Source: Saccharomonospora amisosensis
GTDB taxonomy: Bacteria > Actinomycetota > Actinomycetes > Mycobacteriales > Pseudonocardiaceae
Reading direction: 5' to 3'
DNA length: 64,000 nucleotides
Assembly (NCBI RefSeq): GCF_011761185.1
Contig: NZ_JAAOYM010000001.1
Span: 558,001-622,000 of the forward strand
Part shown: piece after piece, positions 17,373 to 27,378 of the stretch
How the letters are laid out: each line of letters begins with the position of its first letter
How positions within the stretch are numbered: the first letter of the stretch is position 1
Translations under genes and position numbers: made by a program
Notes under the pieces: generated by a model
What the model saw: the letters and a program-made list of their open reading frames with translations, nothing else
Databases searched by the model: none
What the model was told of the DNA's origin: nothing

Positions 17373-17413
17373 GTGCCCTCCTTCGTCACGCCTTCTTCGC
17401 GAGCTGCCCCGGT

Positions 17414-18076
17414 TCAGCGCACCGTGATCTCCACCCTGCGGTCCAGGTTCGGGTCTCCACCGGCGGGTCTGGTGTCGCCGTATCCGATCGGCCACACGCG
17501 TTCCTTGGCGATACCCTCGCCGACCAGGTAGTCGGCCACCGCCCGCGCTCGCCTGTTCGACAGCTCCTTCGCGCTCGCCGGGTCGGCACCCGGGACCTTG
17601 GCGGCGTGCCCCGCGACCTCGACGCGCAGGTCGCCGCGTGCCGCGTCGATGAACGCGGCGGCGGCTGCCACTGAGCGCTCCGCCTGCGGCGTCAGGACGT
17701 CGCTGTTGGGGTCGAACGTGATCGGTGCGCGGGCCAGAACCTCGTCGAGGCGCTGTTGCAGCCGGTCGCGCGCGTCGTCGCGCCGGGTGTCGCGGTCGGC
17801 CGCGAACACCTCAACCGTGCGCACGCCGACTACTCCCGCCACCGCCTCGTGGGCCTTACCCACCTGATCCGCCGGGGCCTCACGCACGGTGGCGTCGCGA
17901 CCATCGAAAGTAACTTCGGCTCCACGCACATCAGCCGAGTGCAGGGCGGCCGCGGAGCGGCCCGCCAGATCGGACTCGATGTGGTCCACGCTCACCCAGG
18001 TCACCGCCAGCGCGAGCGCGCCCGTCACCAGCAGGGCGATCGGGACCAGCACAAGCCAGCCGCGGTCACCGGACAT
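17414..18076 (-). CDS. OmpA-family protein with BON domain (ArfA/OmpATb-like)
   Basis: This 220-residue protein has a single membrane anchor near the N-terminus (WLVLVPIALLVTGALALAVTWVSV). A BON-like domain covers about residues 30-95 (SDVRGAEVTFDGRDATVREAP...), and an OmpA C-terminal domain covers residues 110-220 with ITFDPNSDVLTPQAE and ELSNRRARAVADYLVGEGI, the peptidoglycan-binding region. This order matches mycobacterial ArfA (OmpATb), which helps survival in acid. The ATG at 18076 is chosen because an upstream extension lacks homology. Confidence 0.78.
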   Translation of the reverse strand: MSGDRGWLVLVPIALLVTGALALAVTWVSVDHIESDLAGRSAAALHSADVRGAEVTFDGRDATVREAPADQVGKAHEAVAGVVGVRTVEVFAADRDTRRDDARDRLQQRLDEVLARAPITFDPNSDVLTPQAERSVAAAAAFIDAARGDLRVEVAGHAAKVPGADPASAKELSNRRARAVADYLVGEGIAKERVWPIGYGDTRPAGGDPNLDRRVEITVR

Positions 18077-18147
18077 AAAAGTGACTTTAAGCGCGGGCGG
18101 CCTCGCGCGCGAAACGAAGTGGGCGCGACAGTGCGTGCTCCGCACGC

Positions 18148-18175
18148 CGTCCGGGCCACGAGGGCGGCCCGGACG
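18148..18175 (-). terminator. Hairpin after the SGNH hydrolase gene
   Basis: CGTCCGGGCC (18148-18157) pairs perfectly with GGCCCGGACG (18166-18175) around an 8-base loop. It lies 16 bases past the SGNH hydrolase stop and before the ArfA-like gene on the same strand, so it probably separates the two transcripts. Confidence 0.6.
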
Positions 18176-18190
18176 GGCTCGGAGCGTGGC

Positions 18191-19000
18191 TCAGCTCTCC
18201 GCGGGTTCGGTGAGCCGTGCGCCGCTGACCTGCTTTCGCACCAGCGGTTCCAGCCTCGGCCGTTTTGCCACAAGGCCGTCGCCCATCGATTCGCCGCGCA
18301 GGTGCCTTCGAATCCACGGCAGCAGGTGCACCCTTGTCCATTCCAGGTCCGAGCGGCGCAGCGTGAGCCAGTTGGCGTGCTCGGCGGTTTCCGGCCACGG
18401 CTCGCGCCAGTCCTCGGCCGTCGGCACGCCCAGCACTTCGGCGGTACGCAGTGCGATCCTGCGGTGTCCCTCCGATGTGAAGTGCAGCCGGTCGTCGCTC
18501 CACGCCCGGTTGTCGTGCAGTACGTCCATCGCCCACAGGTCCACGACCTTTGCCTTGTGCCGCTCCGCGATGGCCCACAGATGCGCGTTGTAGATGCCCA
18601 CCTTGCCCCGCAGGATGCTCATCACCGACATTCGCTTGGTGTCAGGGCCGGTGAAGATCAGCACCTCGATTCCAGCCCCCCGCAACGCGGCGATGGTCTC
18701 TTCGAACCTCGCCGCGATGTCGTCCACGTCGGCTCCTGGCACGATGATGTCGTTCCCGCCAGCGCAGACCGTGACCAGATCGGGCTTGAGGTCAAGCGCG
18801 AGCGGTAGCTGCTCCTGCATGATCTCGGCCAGCATCTTGCCCCGCAACGCCAGGTTGGCGTACTGGAACTCGCTTCGCCCCGCACCGAGGATCTCGGCCA
18901 GCCGGTCCGCCCACCCCCGGTACGTCCCGTCGGGAAGCGGGTCGTTGAGTCCCTCGGTGAAGCTGTCCCCGATCGCCACATAGCTGTCGAACCCGTTCAC
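18191..19000 (-). CDS. SGNH/GDSL hydrolase
   Basis: This 269-residue esterase-type protein has the nucleophile block SYVAIGDSFTEGLNDP (Ser near residue 13) at the N-terminus, the Gly-block, VCAGGNDIIVPG (block III Gly-Asn-Asp), and the Ser-His region DDRLHFTSEGHRRIALRTAEVLG (Asp/His). There is no signal peptide, so it is cytosolic. The GTG start follows GGAGGA. It probably removes acyl or acetyl groups; the substrate is unknown. Confidence 0.85.
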   Translation of the reverse strand: MNGFDSYVAIGDSFTEGLNDPLPDGTYRGWADRLAEILGAGRSEFQYANLALRGKMLAEIMQEQLPLALDLKPDLVTVCAGGNDIIVPGADVDDIAARFEETIAALRGAGIEVLIFTGPDTKRMSVMSILRGKVGIYNAHLWAIAERHKAKVVDLWAMDVLHDNRAWSDDRLHFTSEGHRRIALRTAEVLGVPTAEDWREPWPETAEHANWLTLRRSDLEWTRVHLLPWIRRHLRGESMGDGLVAKRPRLEPLVRKQVSGARLTEPAES

Positions 19001-19216
19001 GAGTTCTGTCTCCTCCCGCCAGCAACCCTGTGAAGTTCCTGCTGTCGATCAACGTCCGAGGGTGCCCCCGATATGCCCACCTACGCCACCGTCGGTTGAT
19101 CGGAAGTCATAGTTTCTTCCCGTGGCGTGCACCGTGCAGCCGGTTTTTCGGATCATGTGGTGAACCTCTCCGACAAAGGGTGCCCTAACCGCTGGATGTG
19201 AGGCAGGCTGGACACC

Positions 19217-19903
19217 GTGCAGGAGCGCCCGACCACCGAGCCCAACCGCGAGTCGTTGGCCAGCCTGCTCGGCGGAAGCAAGGGCGCGATCGACGCCAGC
19301 CTGCCGCCGGTCGCCTTCGTGCTCGGTTGGTTGTTGGCCGATTCCTCTATCGGTTGGGGAGCGGTCACCGCGATCGCGGTCAGCGTGCTGGTCGGCGCTT
19401 TCCGGTTACTTCGGGGCGACCGGGCGAGGGCGGTGCTGGTAAGTCTCGCCGCGGTCATCGCGGCGGCGCTGGTCGCTTTGCACACCGGCAGGGCCGAGGA
19501 CTTCTTCCTGCTGCAACTGCTGTCCAATGTGGCCAGCTCACTGGTATGGGCGGCGAGCATCGCGCTGAGGTGGCCGCTGCTCGGCGTCGTCGTGGGGTTC
19601 GCGCTCGGGCAGCGCACCAAGTGGCGACGGGATTCGGCGCTGCTCGCGGCCTACTCGGTTGCCAGTTGGGTGTGGGTCAGCCAGTACGTGCTGCGAGTCG
19701 TTGTGTACGGCTCGCTGTGGTGGGCAGGAGAGGTCGTCGCGCTGGGGGTGGCGCGCACGGTGCTGTCGTGGCCCCTTGTGGCGCTGACTATCGCGGTGAG
19801 TGGCTGGGTGCTGTACCGCGCGCTGCCCGACGATCACCCGGGGTTGCGGCAGCCGCAGCCACGACGGGCGGCGGGCGAACCGGTGGCCACCTCCGACGAG
19901 TAA
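19217..19903 (+). CDS. DUF3159 family membrane protein
   Basis: This is a 228-residue integral membrane protein. A hydrophilic N-terminus carries LLGGSKGAIDASLPPVAFVLGWLL, the characteristic DUF3159 entry. About five membrane segments follow, separated by short basic loops (RLLRGDRARA, GQRTKWRRDS). The family is widespread in actinobacteria and uncharacterised. The GTG start has a GCAGGCTGG-like site. It is convergent with nagK-like and separated from it by a strong hairpin. Confidence 0.82.
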   Translation: MQERPTTEPNRESLASLLGGSKGAIDASLPPVAFVLGWLLADSSIGWGAVTAIAVSVLVGAFRLLRGDRARAVLVSLAAVIAAALVALHTGRAEDFFLLQLLSNVASSLVWAASIALRWPLLGVVVGFALGQRTKWRRDSALLAAYSVASWVWVSQYVLRVVVYGSLWWAGEVVALGVARTVLSWPLVALTIAVSGWVLYRALPDDHPGLRQPQPRRAAGEPVATSDE

Positions 19904-19935
19904 GGGCCCCCGGCGAGGGGGAGGTCCGGGGGCCC
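19904..19935. terminator. Bidirectional terminator hairpin
   Basis: GGGCCCCCGG (19904-19913) pairs perfectly with CCGGGGGCCC (19926-19935) around a 12-base loop, directly after the DUF3159 stop and 6 bases before the convergent kinase stop. Confidence 0.75.
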
Positions 19936-19940
19936 GCTAC

Positions 19941-20876
19941 CTACGGTACTCGTCTCGGACGCGCTGCGCCGTCACCGAAGGCTCGTACCGCGGCCAGCCA
20001 TGCGGCGCCGAGCGCACCGTCCCCGCTGGACAGCGGATGCCACTTTGCCAACCCCTCTCGCACCAGCGTGCCGACCGGGCTGCCAACGCCCAGCACGCTG
20101 CCCGCGAGCACGACGGGGGTGCGCTCGCCTTCGTCCCTTGCCGCTATGGCGGTGTCCATGAGCAATCCCGCCGCACGCTTGACGATGGCCAGCGCGACCG
20201 GATCGCCCTCGGCGTGGGCCCGGCTCACCAGCGGTGCGAACCGGTCGAGGCGAACTGGCGGTTGCCCGTTGACCTCGGTGATGAGCCGGTTAGCGGCGTG
20301 TGGGTCTTCTGGGTGTACCGCCGCGCTGCTGAGCACGGCGTGCCCGAGTGCACCGAGGCAACCGTGGGCAAGGCCGTCGAGCGTTGCCCTGACGGCTTCG
20401 CGCCCCAGCCAGAAGCCCGACCCCTCGTCGCCGAGCAGCCAGCCGTAGCCGCCCACGGTGGCAACGGTCCGTCTGTCCCGGATGCGCGCGGCGATCGAAC
20501 CGGTGCCTGCCACGAGCACGGTTCCGTCCGGTTGTGCCGTCGCCGACGCGAACGCGGCATCGGCGTCGGACACCACGGCGGGTGACACCGGGAGGTCTGC
20601 CATCGCCCGCTGGAAGATCGCTGCGACGGTCGGGTCGGTCAGCTTGCTGCGCCCGGCCAAGCCGACCACGCATGCTCGCAGGTCGGAGGCGGCCAACCCG
20701 GCCGAGGCCCCCGCGATCGCGGAGCCGATCGCCTCGGCGGCTCGGCTCGGCGGGCAGGAGTTGGGATTGCCGCCGCTCGCTGTCGCGAATCCGAGCACCT
20801 CGCCGCTTTCGTCGACAGCGAGTGCCCTGGTCGCGGTTCCGCCAGCGTCGACACCAACGACGAAACCCGCTGTCAC
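19941..20876 (-). CDS. N-acetylglucosamine kinase-like BadF/BcrA-type ATPase
   Basis: This 311-residue protein has an ASKHA fold: phosphate-1 motif VVGVDAGGTATRALAVDESG at the N-terminus, GLAGRSK, DADAAFASA (catalytic Asp region), VAGTGSIAARI and GWLLGDEGSGFWLGREAV. This matches the eukaryotic-type GlcNAc kinase family that phosphorylates aminosugars. The start is GTG at 20876, which overlaps the SIS gene stop (GTGA), so both act in one operon under the dre site. It probably feeds GlcNAc or glucosamine into catabolism. Confidence 0.82.
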   Translation of the reverse strand: MTAGFVVGVDAGGTATRALAVDESGEVLGFATASGGNPNSCPPSRAAEAIGSAIAGASAGLAASDLRACVVGLAGRSKLTDPTVAAIFQRAMADLPVSPAVVSDADAAFASATAQPDGTVLVAGTGSIAARIRDRRTVATVGGYGWLLGDEGSGFWLGREAVRATLDGLAHGCLGALGHAVLSSAAVHPEDPHAANRLITEVNGQPPVRLDRFAPLVSRAHAEGDPVALAIVKRAAGLLMDTAIAARDEGERTPVVLAGSVLGVGSPVGTLVREGLAKWHPLSSGDGALGAAWLAAVRAFGDGAARPRRVP

Positions 20877-21916
20877 CTGGTCCTCGTCACCTTGTGCAGG
20901 CCACGCGGTCGGTCGGGGTCGAACCCCCTCGCCAGCGCGAGGCCCAGTGCGAGCCGTTGCACCGGCAGCACCTCCAGGATCGGGGCGATTTCCTCCGTCG
21001 TTTCGGGCAACGGGATGCACAGCGACGCGGGCATGCTGGCGGCGGCGGAGCCCACCGTGAGCACGTCGGCGCCGCGCCCGGACACGGCGTCGAGCACGTC
21101 CCACATCGCGCCGCCACCCCTGCCTTCGCTCGTTACCGCCAGCACGGCGGTGTCGGTGTCGACGGCGGCGACCGGCCCGTGCAGCAGGTCGGCACCGCTG
21201 TAGGCGCGGGTGGTGAGGTAGCTGGTCTCGGTGAGTTTGAGCGCGGCCTCCAGCGCGGTGGCGAATGAGTAGCCTCTGGCCGTGGTTATCAGTCGGTCGG
21301 CGAAACGGTAGCGCTCGACGGCCCGTTCCACCCCTTCCGAGGACTCGACCAACGCCTGCCGTGCCAGCTCGCCGATGTCGCGCACGTGCTCACCACTTCC
21401 CCCTCGCGCCGCGTCGACCAGCAGGTAGAGCGCGAGCAGCGTGGCGGAGTACGTCTTCGTGGCGGCCACGGCCAGTTCCTGCCCAGCCCTGATCTGCACG
21501 GAGAACTCCGCGACGTCGTGCAGTGGTGACGACGGGGTGTTGGTGACCGCGAGTGTCAGCGCGCCACCAGCCTTGGCAGAGACCGTGGCCTCGAGCAGGT
21601 CGGGCGAGCTGCCGCTCTGGCTGACGGTGACCACTAGGACGTCTCGCAGGTCGGGGTGCGCGTCGTACAGCGTTGTCGTCGACGGCGACGCGAGCCCGGC
21701 TGGCAGACCCAGCAGGATCTCGATGAGGTACTTCGCGTACAGCGCCGCATGGTCGCTGGAACCGCGGGCAACCAGCAGGGCGAACCGGGGTGAACGCTCG
21801 GCGATCGAACGCGCCACGGTGGCGATCTCGGCCCTCGTCTCGACCAGTGCGGCGAGCACCTCGGGTTGCTCGTTGATCTCCGCCGTCATTCGCTCGCCGG
21901 TTCTGCCCTCTTTCAC
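20873..21916 (-). CDS. SIS-domain aminosugar isomerase/deaminase (NagB-II/GlmS-like)
   Basis: This 347-residue protein has two SIS domains without the glutamine-amidotransferase part. Motifs are LLVARGSSDHAALYAKYLIE, VVTVSQSGSSPDLLEA (sugar-phosphate-binding), LAVAATKTYSATLLALYLL and the C-terminal region RLALGLALARGFDPDRPRGLHKVTRT, which is the GlmS-type isomerase tail. It fits glucosamine-6-phosphate deaminase of the NagB-II type. GTG at 21916 has GGAGGG at good spacing; an ATG nine codons later is the alternative. It is the first gene of the operon, downstream of a dre site. Confidence 0.84.
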   Translation of the reverse strand: MKEGRTGERMTAEINEQPEVLAALVETRAEIATVARSIAERSPRFALLVARGSSDHAALYAKYLIEILLGLPAGLASPSTTTLYDAHPDLRDVLVVTVSQSGSSPDLLEATVSAKAGGALTLAVTNTPSSPLHDVAEFSVQIRAGQELAVAATKTYSATLLALYLLVDAARGGSGEHVRDIGELARQALVESSEGVERAVERYRFADRLITTARGYSFATALEAALKLTETSYLTTRAYSGADLLHGPVAAVDTDTAVLAVTSEGRGGGAMWDVLDAVSGRGADVLTVGSAAASMPASLCIPLPETTEEIAPILEVLPVQRLALGLALARGFDPDRPRGLHKVTRTR

Positions 21917-21962
21917 GGTGGTCCCTCCGGTCGGCCAGCCGGGTCACCCGACCCGGTCAGGC

Positions 21963-21978
21963 TGCGGTCTAGACCAAT
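21963..21978. promoter_or_regulatory. DasR-type dre operator
   Basis: A perfect palindrome GGTCTAGACC (21966-21975) lies in TGCGGTCTAGACCAAT, which is close to the known dre consensus (A/C-TGGTCTAGACCA-G/C-T). It lies 47 bases upstream of the SIS operon start and about 80 bases before the dasR-like start. It should mediate repression of both, relieved by glucosamine-6-phosphate in known systems. Confidence 0.8.
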
Positions 21979-22054
21979 AGTAGGCACGTTCAACGTAGTA
22001 TTCGAAGGGTACTTTCCACGGTAGGTGGGTACCTATTCAGTGAGGGAGTCGGTC

Positions 22055-22789
22055 ATGTTGGAGGCAGTTGCGAGCACCCGCGGCCAGCGCGAGCCCAAGT
22101 ACTGGTCGCTGAAGCAGCATCTGCTCGATCTGCTGGAGTCGATGCCAGCGGGATCTCCTATCCCCACCGAGCGTTCGCTCGCGGGGGATTTTCACGTCTC
22201 CCGCACCACCGTGCGCCAAGCGCTGGCGGACCTCACGGCAGAGGGCAGGCTTCACCGGGTGCAGGGCAAGGGCACATTCGCGGCCGAGCCGAAGATGGCG
22301 CAACGGCTGCAGTTGTCCTCGTACACCGAGGACATGCGGGCGCAGGGCAGGGAGCCCTCCTCGCAGTTGCTGGAGATCGAGGAGATCGTCGCCGAGGGCG
22401 ACCTGCCGAAGCTACTCGGTGTCCGTACCGGGGCAAAAGTGCTCAAGTTGCGCAGGCTGCGGCTCGCCGACGACGAGCCCATGGCGCTGGAGACGACGCA
22501 CCTGCCACTGGCCAGGTTCCGTGGCATCCGAAAGCAGATCGCGCAGGGCGGTTCCCTGTACGAGGCGTTGCGGGAGCGCTACGGCGTGCGGCTGGAACGT
22601 GCGGAGGAGACCATCGAGACGTCGCTGGCGGGTCCGCAGGAGGCGGAGCTGCTCGGGGCTGACGTCGGAATGCCGGTGTTGCTGCTCTCCAGGCAGACCT
22701 TCGCCTCCGACGGCAAGCCGGTGGAGTTCGTTCGCTCGATCTACCGTGGTGACCGGTACAAGTTCGTCACAACGCTGACCCGGCCGTGA
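22055..22789 (+). CDS. dasR: GntR/UTRA regulator, DasR/NagR-like
   Basis: This 244-residue protein has an N-terminal winged helix with [41 protein letters not shown], then a UTRA ligand domain ([22 protein letters not shown]...[22 protein letters not shown]...[13 protein letters not shown]) that binds phosphorylated aminosugars in DasR and NagR. The ATG start has GGGAG eight bases upstream; an earlier GTG is less likely. It is divergent from the aminosugar operon and a dre palindrome lies between them. The symbol rests on domain order, ligand region and site; other GntR proteins remain possible. Confidence 0.75.
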   Translation: MLEAVASTRGQREPKYWSLKQHLLDLLESMPAGSPIPTERSLAGDFHVSRTTVRQALADLTAEGRLHRVQGKGTFAAEPKMAQRLQLSSYTEDMRAQGREPSSQLLEIEEIVAEGDLPKLLGVRTGAKVLKLRRLRLADDEPMALETTHLPLARFRGIRKQIAQGGSLYEALRERYGVRLERAEETIETSLAGPQEAELLGADVGMPVLLLSRQTFASDGKPVEFVRSIYRGDRYKFVTTLTRP

Positions 22790-23127
22790 CGGCTGGCTCC
22801 CGGCGGAACCGGAGCGCACTCGCGGCCGGGCAACGCGCCGTCGGCGTGGTGCGGCCGACACGTTCGTGGGTGGCCCATCCGGGGTAATCGATGCTGTCGC
22901 TCGAATGGGCGCCGACAGTGGGTCGCCGGTCGTCCGTCGTGGTGGTGGCTCACCGCCGGGGGCATCCCCGCGCGGTGACCCTGGAGTCCACATCAGACGT
23001 AGTGGCAGTGTCACTGCGGGCTCACTGCTGGCTCACTGCGGGCTCACTTCGGGCAACGTGGGGAGCATTCCGGACGTGCTTCTCGTTGCCATACCGAGAG
23101 ACCGGCGAACGCGAGTGAATCGAGATC
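22790..23127. other. Intergenic region with four 11-bp direct repeats
   Basis: No gene is visible in this 338-base gap. It holds four direct repeats of TCACTGCGGGC spaced 11 bases apart, starting at 23011, 23022, 23033 and 23044 (the last two are imperfect). The spacing equals one turn of DNA, so a protein could bind all copies on one face. They lie 75-120 bases before the next start codon. Confidence 0.6.
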
Positions 23128-23892
23128 ATGGTCGGGGAGAAGGAGACGAAGACGGCGGAGCAGCCGACCAAGGGTGGCCTCAGACCGGCACAGGTGATCG
23201 CGGCGGGACTGGCGGCCACCGCGGCCGCGTTCCTCGGCTCGACCCTCGGCGTCTACGGAACGGTGCTCGGTGCGGGACTGTTCAGCGTCGTTTTCACGGT
23301 GGGCAGCGAACTGTTCCTGCGCTCCATGGAGCGCACCCGGGTAGCCGCTCGAGCGCTCACCGAGGCGGGGGGCAGGTTGCCCCACAGGCACGGCCAGTCC
23401 GAACGGGCCACGCATGCCGAGGCGCCGCTGACCGAGCAGCCGACCCAGCCCGCCGGACCACTGCCCGACCCCGGAGGGGAGCCGCAGGAGCCGAATGAAC
23501 ACAAACAGTGGTGGAAGCGACGCTGGCCGTGGCTGCTCGCCACCAGCGTCGTCGCCTTCGTGATCGGGATGGCGCTGATCACCGGCTTCGAGGGTGTCAC
23601 CGGCAAGTCGCTTTCCGGTGAGGGTGCCACCACTGTGGGCAGGCTCGTAGGCGGAGGAGCAGGCCAGCCGGGGCAGGACCAGCCAGACCAGCAGGACCCG
23701 GACAGCACACCTTCGCCGTCGGTGACCGAGGAGTCGGAGCCGGGCTCTACCGAAACCTCACCGACCGAGGACACCACGTCCACGACCGAGCCGACCGAGT
23801 CGACCACACGAGAGCAGCAACAGCCACCGCCGACCGCCCCGTCGGACGACTCCGTACCCGATCCCGGCGACGCGTCGGTGCCGGGCGGTTAG
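23128..23892 (+). CDS. Actinobacterial membrane protein with low-complexity tail
   Basis: This is a 254-residue protein. A short hydrophilic start is followed by two close membrane segments (VIAAGLAATAAAFLGSTLGVYG and VLGAGLFSVVFTVGSELFL). A Pro/Gln-rich linker ends in KQWWKRRWPW, then comes a third membrane segment (LLATSVVAFVIGMALITGFEGV). The last 90 residues are low-complexity Thr/Ser/Glu/Pro/Gln and are probably outside the cell. I do not know the function; proteins of this layout are common in Pseudonocardiaceae. Four short direct repeats lie in its upstream region. Confidence 0.75.
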   Translation: MVGEKETKTAEQPTKGGLRPAQVIAAGLAATAAAFLGSTLGVYGTVLGAGLFSVVFTVGSELFLRSMERTRVAARALTEAGGRLPHRHGQSERATHAEAPLTEQPTQPAGPLPDPGGEPQEPNEHKQWWKRRWPWLLATSVVAFVIGMALITGFEGVTGKSLSGEGATTVGRLVGGGAGQPGQDQPDQQDPDSTPSPSVTEESEPGSTETSPTEDTTSTTEPTESTTREQQQPPPTAPSDDSVPDPGDASVPGG

Positions 23893-23968
23893 GCCGTTTC
23901 CGGCCGTGAAGGGCAGCCATGCAGGCAGCCGACCTGGTCGCGAGTTGACGTGCTGACCAGCGCCTTTG

Positions 23969-24646
23969 CTAGCTGTCGTGGGGTTGCAAGGCCTGGCGCA
24001 AGGTGGTCGCGGCCGCAGCCGGGTCCTCGGCTTCGGTGATGGCCCGCACCACGACCGCACGTCGTGCACCCGCGGCCACTACCTCGCCGACGCGCCGCTC
24101 GTCGATGCCACCGATCGCGAACCACGGGCGGGTGGTGTCGATCCCTTCCGCCACTGCGCGAACCAGCTCCAGTCCGGGCGCTGGCCTGCCCGGTTTCGTC
24201 GGGGTCGGCCAGCACGGCCCCACGCAGAAGTAGTCCACGCCGTCCTCGGTGGCCGCCCGGCGAGCCTCTTCCAGCGAGTGCGTCGACCTGCCGATCACCG
24301 GATCGTCGCCGAGAATCCGCCGTGCCACGGATACCGGGAGGTCGTCCTGCCCCAGATGCAGCACATCGGCCTGGACGGCGAGCGCGATGTCGGCGCGGTC
24401 GTTCACCGAGAGCAGCGCACCGTGTTTCGCGCAGGCCCGCGCCAGCACCTCCAGCGCCTCGATCTCCTCGCTGGCCTCCAGCGTGCCGTCGGTCTTGTCT
24501 CGCAGTTGGATGATGTCGACGCCACCCGCCAGTGCCGCGTCGGCGAACTCGGCGAGATCGCCACGGGAGCGGCGGGCATCGGTACACAGGTACAGCCTGG
24601 CTTCGGCTAGTCGCTGCCTTATCTGGTCACCGTTGAGCCCGGGCAT
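23969..24646 (-). CDS. thiE: Thiamine-phosphate synthase ThiE
   Basis: ThiE joins HMP-diphosphate and thiazole phosphate to thiamine phosphate. The 225-residue TIM barrel carries [10 protein letters not shown] (strand 2), [50 protein letters not shown] and [12 protein letters not shown]. These are typical ThiE positions for diphosphate and thiazole binding. The ATG at 24646 is chosen because the upstream extension enters the riboswitch region. It is divergent from thiOSG. Confidence 0.92.
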   Translation of the reverse strand: MPGLNGDQIRQRLAEARLYLCTDARRSRGDLAEFADAALAGGVDIIQLRDKTDGTLEASEEIEALEVLARACAKHGALLSVNDRADIALAVQADVLHLGQDDLPVSVARRILGDDPVIGRSTHSLEEARRAATEDGVDYFCVGPCWPTPTKPGRPAPGLELVRAVAEGIDTTRPWFAIGGIDERRVGEVVAAGARRAVVVRAITEAEDPAAAATTLRQALQPHDS

Positions 24647-24670
24647 GGGATCACTGTACGGTGGTGACGT

Positions 24671-24757
24671 CCGCACGGGAGCCCGAGGCACGGGCTGAGA
24701 GGGAGCCGCCGCTCCGACCGTGGAACCTGATCCGGGTCATGCCGGCGCAGGGAGCGT
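24671..24757 (+). ncRNA. TPP riboswitch before thiO
   Basis: The conserved THI-box pieces are present in order: CTGAGA at 24695-24700, AACCTGATCCGGGT (from 24724), and the 3' piece GCAGGGAG ending near 24754, ten bases before the thiO ATG. The short distance suggests control of translation initiation by ligand-dependent pairing. Confidence 0.92.
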
Positions 24758-24763
24758 GATCTC

Positions 24764-25881
24764 ATGACTGACACCACAGCCGTCGCGATCGTGGGCGCGG
24801 GCGTTATCGGCCTGGCCGTGGCGTGGCGAGCGGCCGCGGCGGGCCACCAGGTCACCATCTTCGACCCGCGACCGGTGCGCGGCGGCGCGTCCTGGGTCGC
24901 GGGCGGGATGCTGGCGCCGGTCACCGAGGCCTGGCCGGGCGAGGAGGACGTGCTTGAACTCGGTGAGGAGTCCCTTCGACGCTGGCCTTCCTTCGCGGCC
25001 GACCTTGCTGCCGAGGGCATGGACCCTGGGCTGTCCACTGCCGGGACGGTCGTGGCGGCCTTCGACAGCGCCGACGCAGGCCAACTCGACATACTGGCCG
25101 GTTACCTGCACCGGCTGGGCAGGCAGGCGTCACTTGTGCCGGGGCGGCAACTGCGAAAGACCGAACCCGGGCTCGCAGGCGCGGTGCGGTCCGGTTTGCT
25201 CGTGCCTGGTGACCTCGCCGTGGACAACCGCGCGCTGCTGCGGGCACTGCACGCGGGAGCCCGGCGCCGAGGCGCTCACTTCGTCGCCGAACGCGTGACC
25301 GGCCTCGACGGCCGTACGGTGCGCACGGAGACGGCCGAGCACCGGTTCCGCGCCGTCGTGCTGGCAGCCGGTGCCTGGAGCGCGAGACTGCATCCCGAGC
25401 TCTGCGGCCAGGTACGGCCGCTGAAGGGCGAGATCCTGCGGCTGCGGGCGCGCAGGGCAACCCTGCCGCCCCCGAGCGGCACGATCCGCGCGATGGTCGA
25501 AGGCAGGCCGATCTACCTGGTGCCACGCGCAGGCGACGAACTCGTGCTCGGCGCGACCCAGTACGAGGCCGGATTCGACGAGACGGTCACCGCAAGGGGA
25601 GTCCGGGAGCTGCTCGAAGGGGCCGAGCGGGTCTTTCCGAGTGTGGCCGAGTACGAGCTCACGGAGGCAAGGGCGGGGTTGCGGGCGAGCAGTGCCGACA
25701 ACCTGCCCTACCTCGGCGTGCTCGATGACGGGGTGTTCGCGGCGACCGGGCACCACCGCAACGGCTTGTTGCTGGCTCCGGTCACGGCGGACGCGGCGCT
25801 CGCGTGGCTGGCCGGTGCCCCGACACCCCCGGGAGTCCACCGAGCACATCCGGGCCGGATGCGAAGTGAGGAACGAGTGTG

Positions 25882-25882
<1 letters not shown>
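24764..25882 (+). CDS. thiO: Glycine oxidase ThiO
   Basis: ThiO oxidises glycine to the imine needed for the thiazole ring. The 372-residue FAD-dependent oxidoreductase starts with AIVGAGVIGLAVAWRAAAAGHQVTIFD, the dinucleotide-binding motif, and has ARRRGAHFV and GAWSARLHPELCG in the middle, PIYLVPRAGDELVLGATQYEAGFD, and ends ATGHHRNGLLLAPVTADAA, the usual DAO/ThiO tail. It follows the TPP riboswitch, and its stop overlaps the thiS start. Confidence 0.9.
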
Positions 25883-26852
<970 letters not shown>

Positions 26853-26944
26853 ACCGCCGCCGGTGGGTTCACGCTAGTGGCGCACAGCCCGCCACGTATG
26901 GTGAACCGCGATCTCGAGCCGTGCGTGGATCTAAGGAGTTCCAG

Positions 26945-27376
26945 GTGACCGCGTCGTCACAGGACGTACCCGGCAGGCTGTTCCTCGCCATCGGCAGGCT
27001 GTCGCGCTCGCTTCGGCAGGCCGGTGCGCCCGGGCCCGGACACGGTGCGATCTCGGCACTGGCCACACTCGCCGCCTACGGCCAGTTGCGGCTCGGTGAT
27101 CTGGCTGCCAAGGAGGGCGTGGCCGCGGCCACGATGTCGCGCATCGTCGCCGCGCTCGTCGACGCCGGGTACGTGCGCAGGGAGTCCGACCCGGCCGACC
27201 GCAGGGCGTGGCTCGCGACCGTGACCGAAGAGGGCGAGCGGTTGCTCTCCGGGGTGCGCTCCACCCGGATCGAAGAGCTGGACCGGCGCATCGCCCGGCT
27301 CTCGCCCGAACATCGCGAAGCGCTGACCGCGGCGCTTCCCGCGCTGGAGGCGCTGCTGACCGACGAAGAGTCGTGA
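26945..27376 (+). CDS. MarR-family transcriptional regulator
   Basis: This is a 143-residue winged-helix protein. LRLGDLAAKEGVAAATMSRIVAALVDAGYVRRESDPADRRAWLATVT contains the DNA recognition helix and the Asp-x-Arg wing typical of MarR. The GTG start at 26945 follows AAGGAG. No divergent target is adjacent; the next gene is convergent thiD. The ligand is unknown. A 21-bp repeat array begins directly after the stop. Confidence 0.82.
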   Translation: MTASSQDVPGRLFLAIGRLSRSLRQAGAPGPGHGAISALATLAAYGQLRLGDLAAKEGVAAATMSRIVAALVDAGYVRRESDPADRRAWLATVTEEGERLLSGVRSTRIEELDRRIARLSPEHREALTAALPALEALLTDEES

Positions 27377-27378
27377 GC

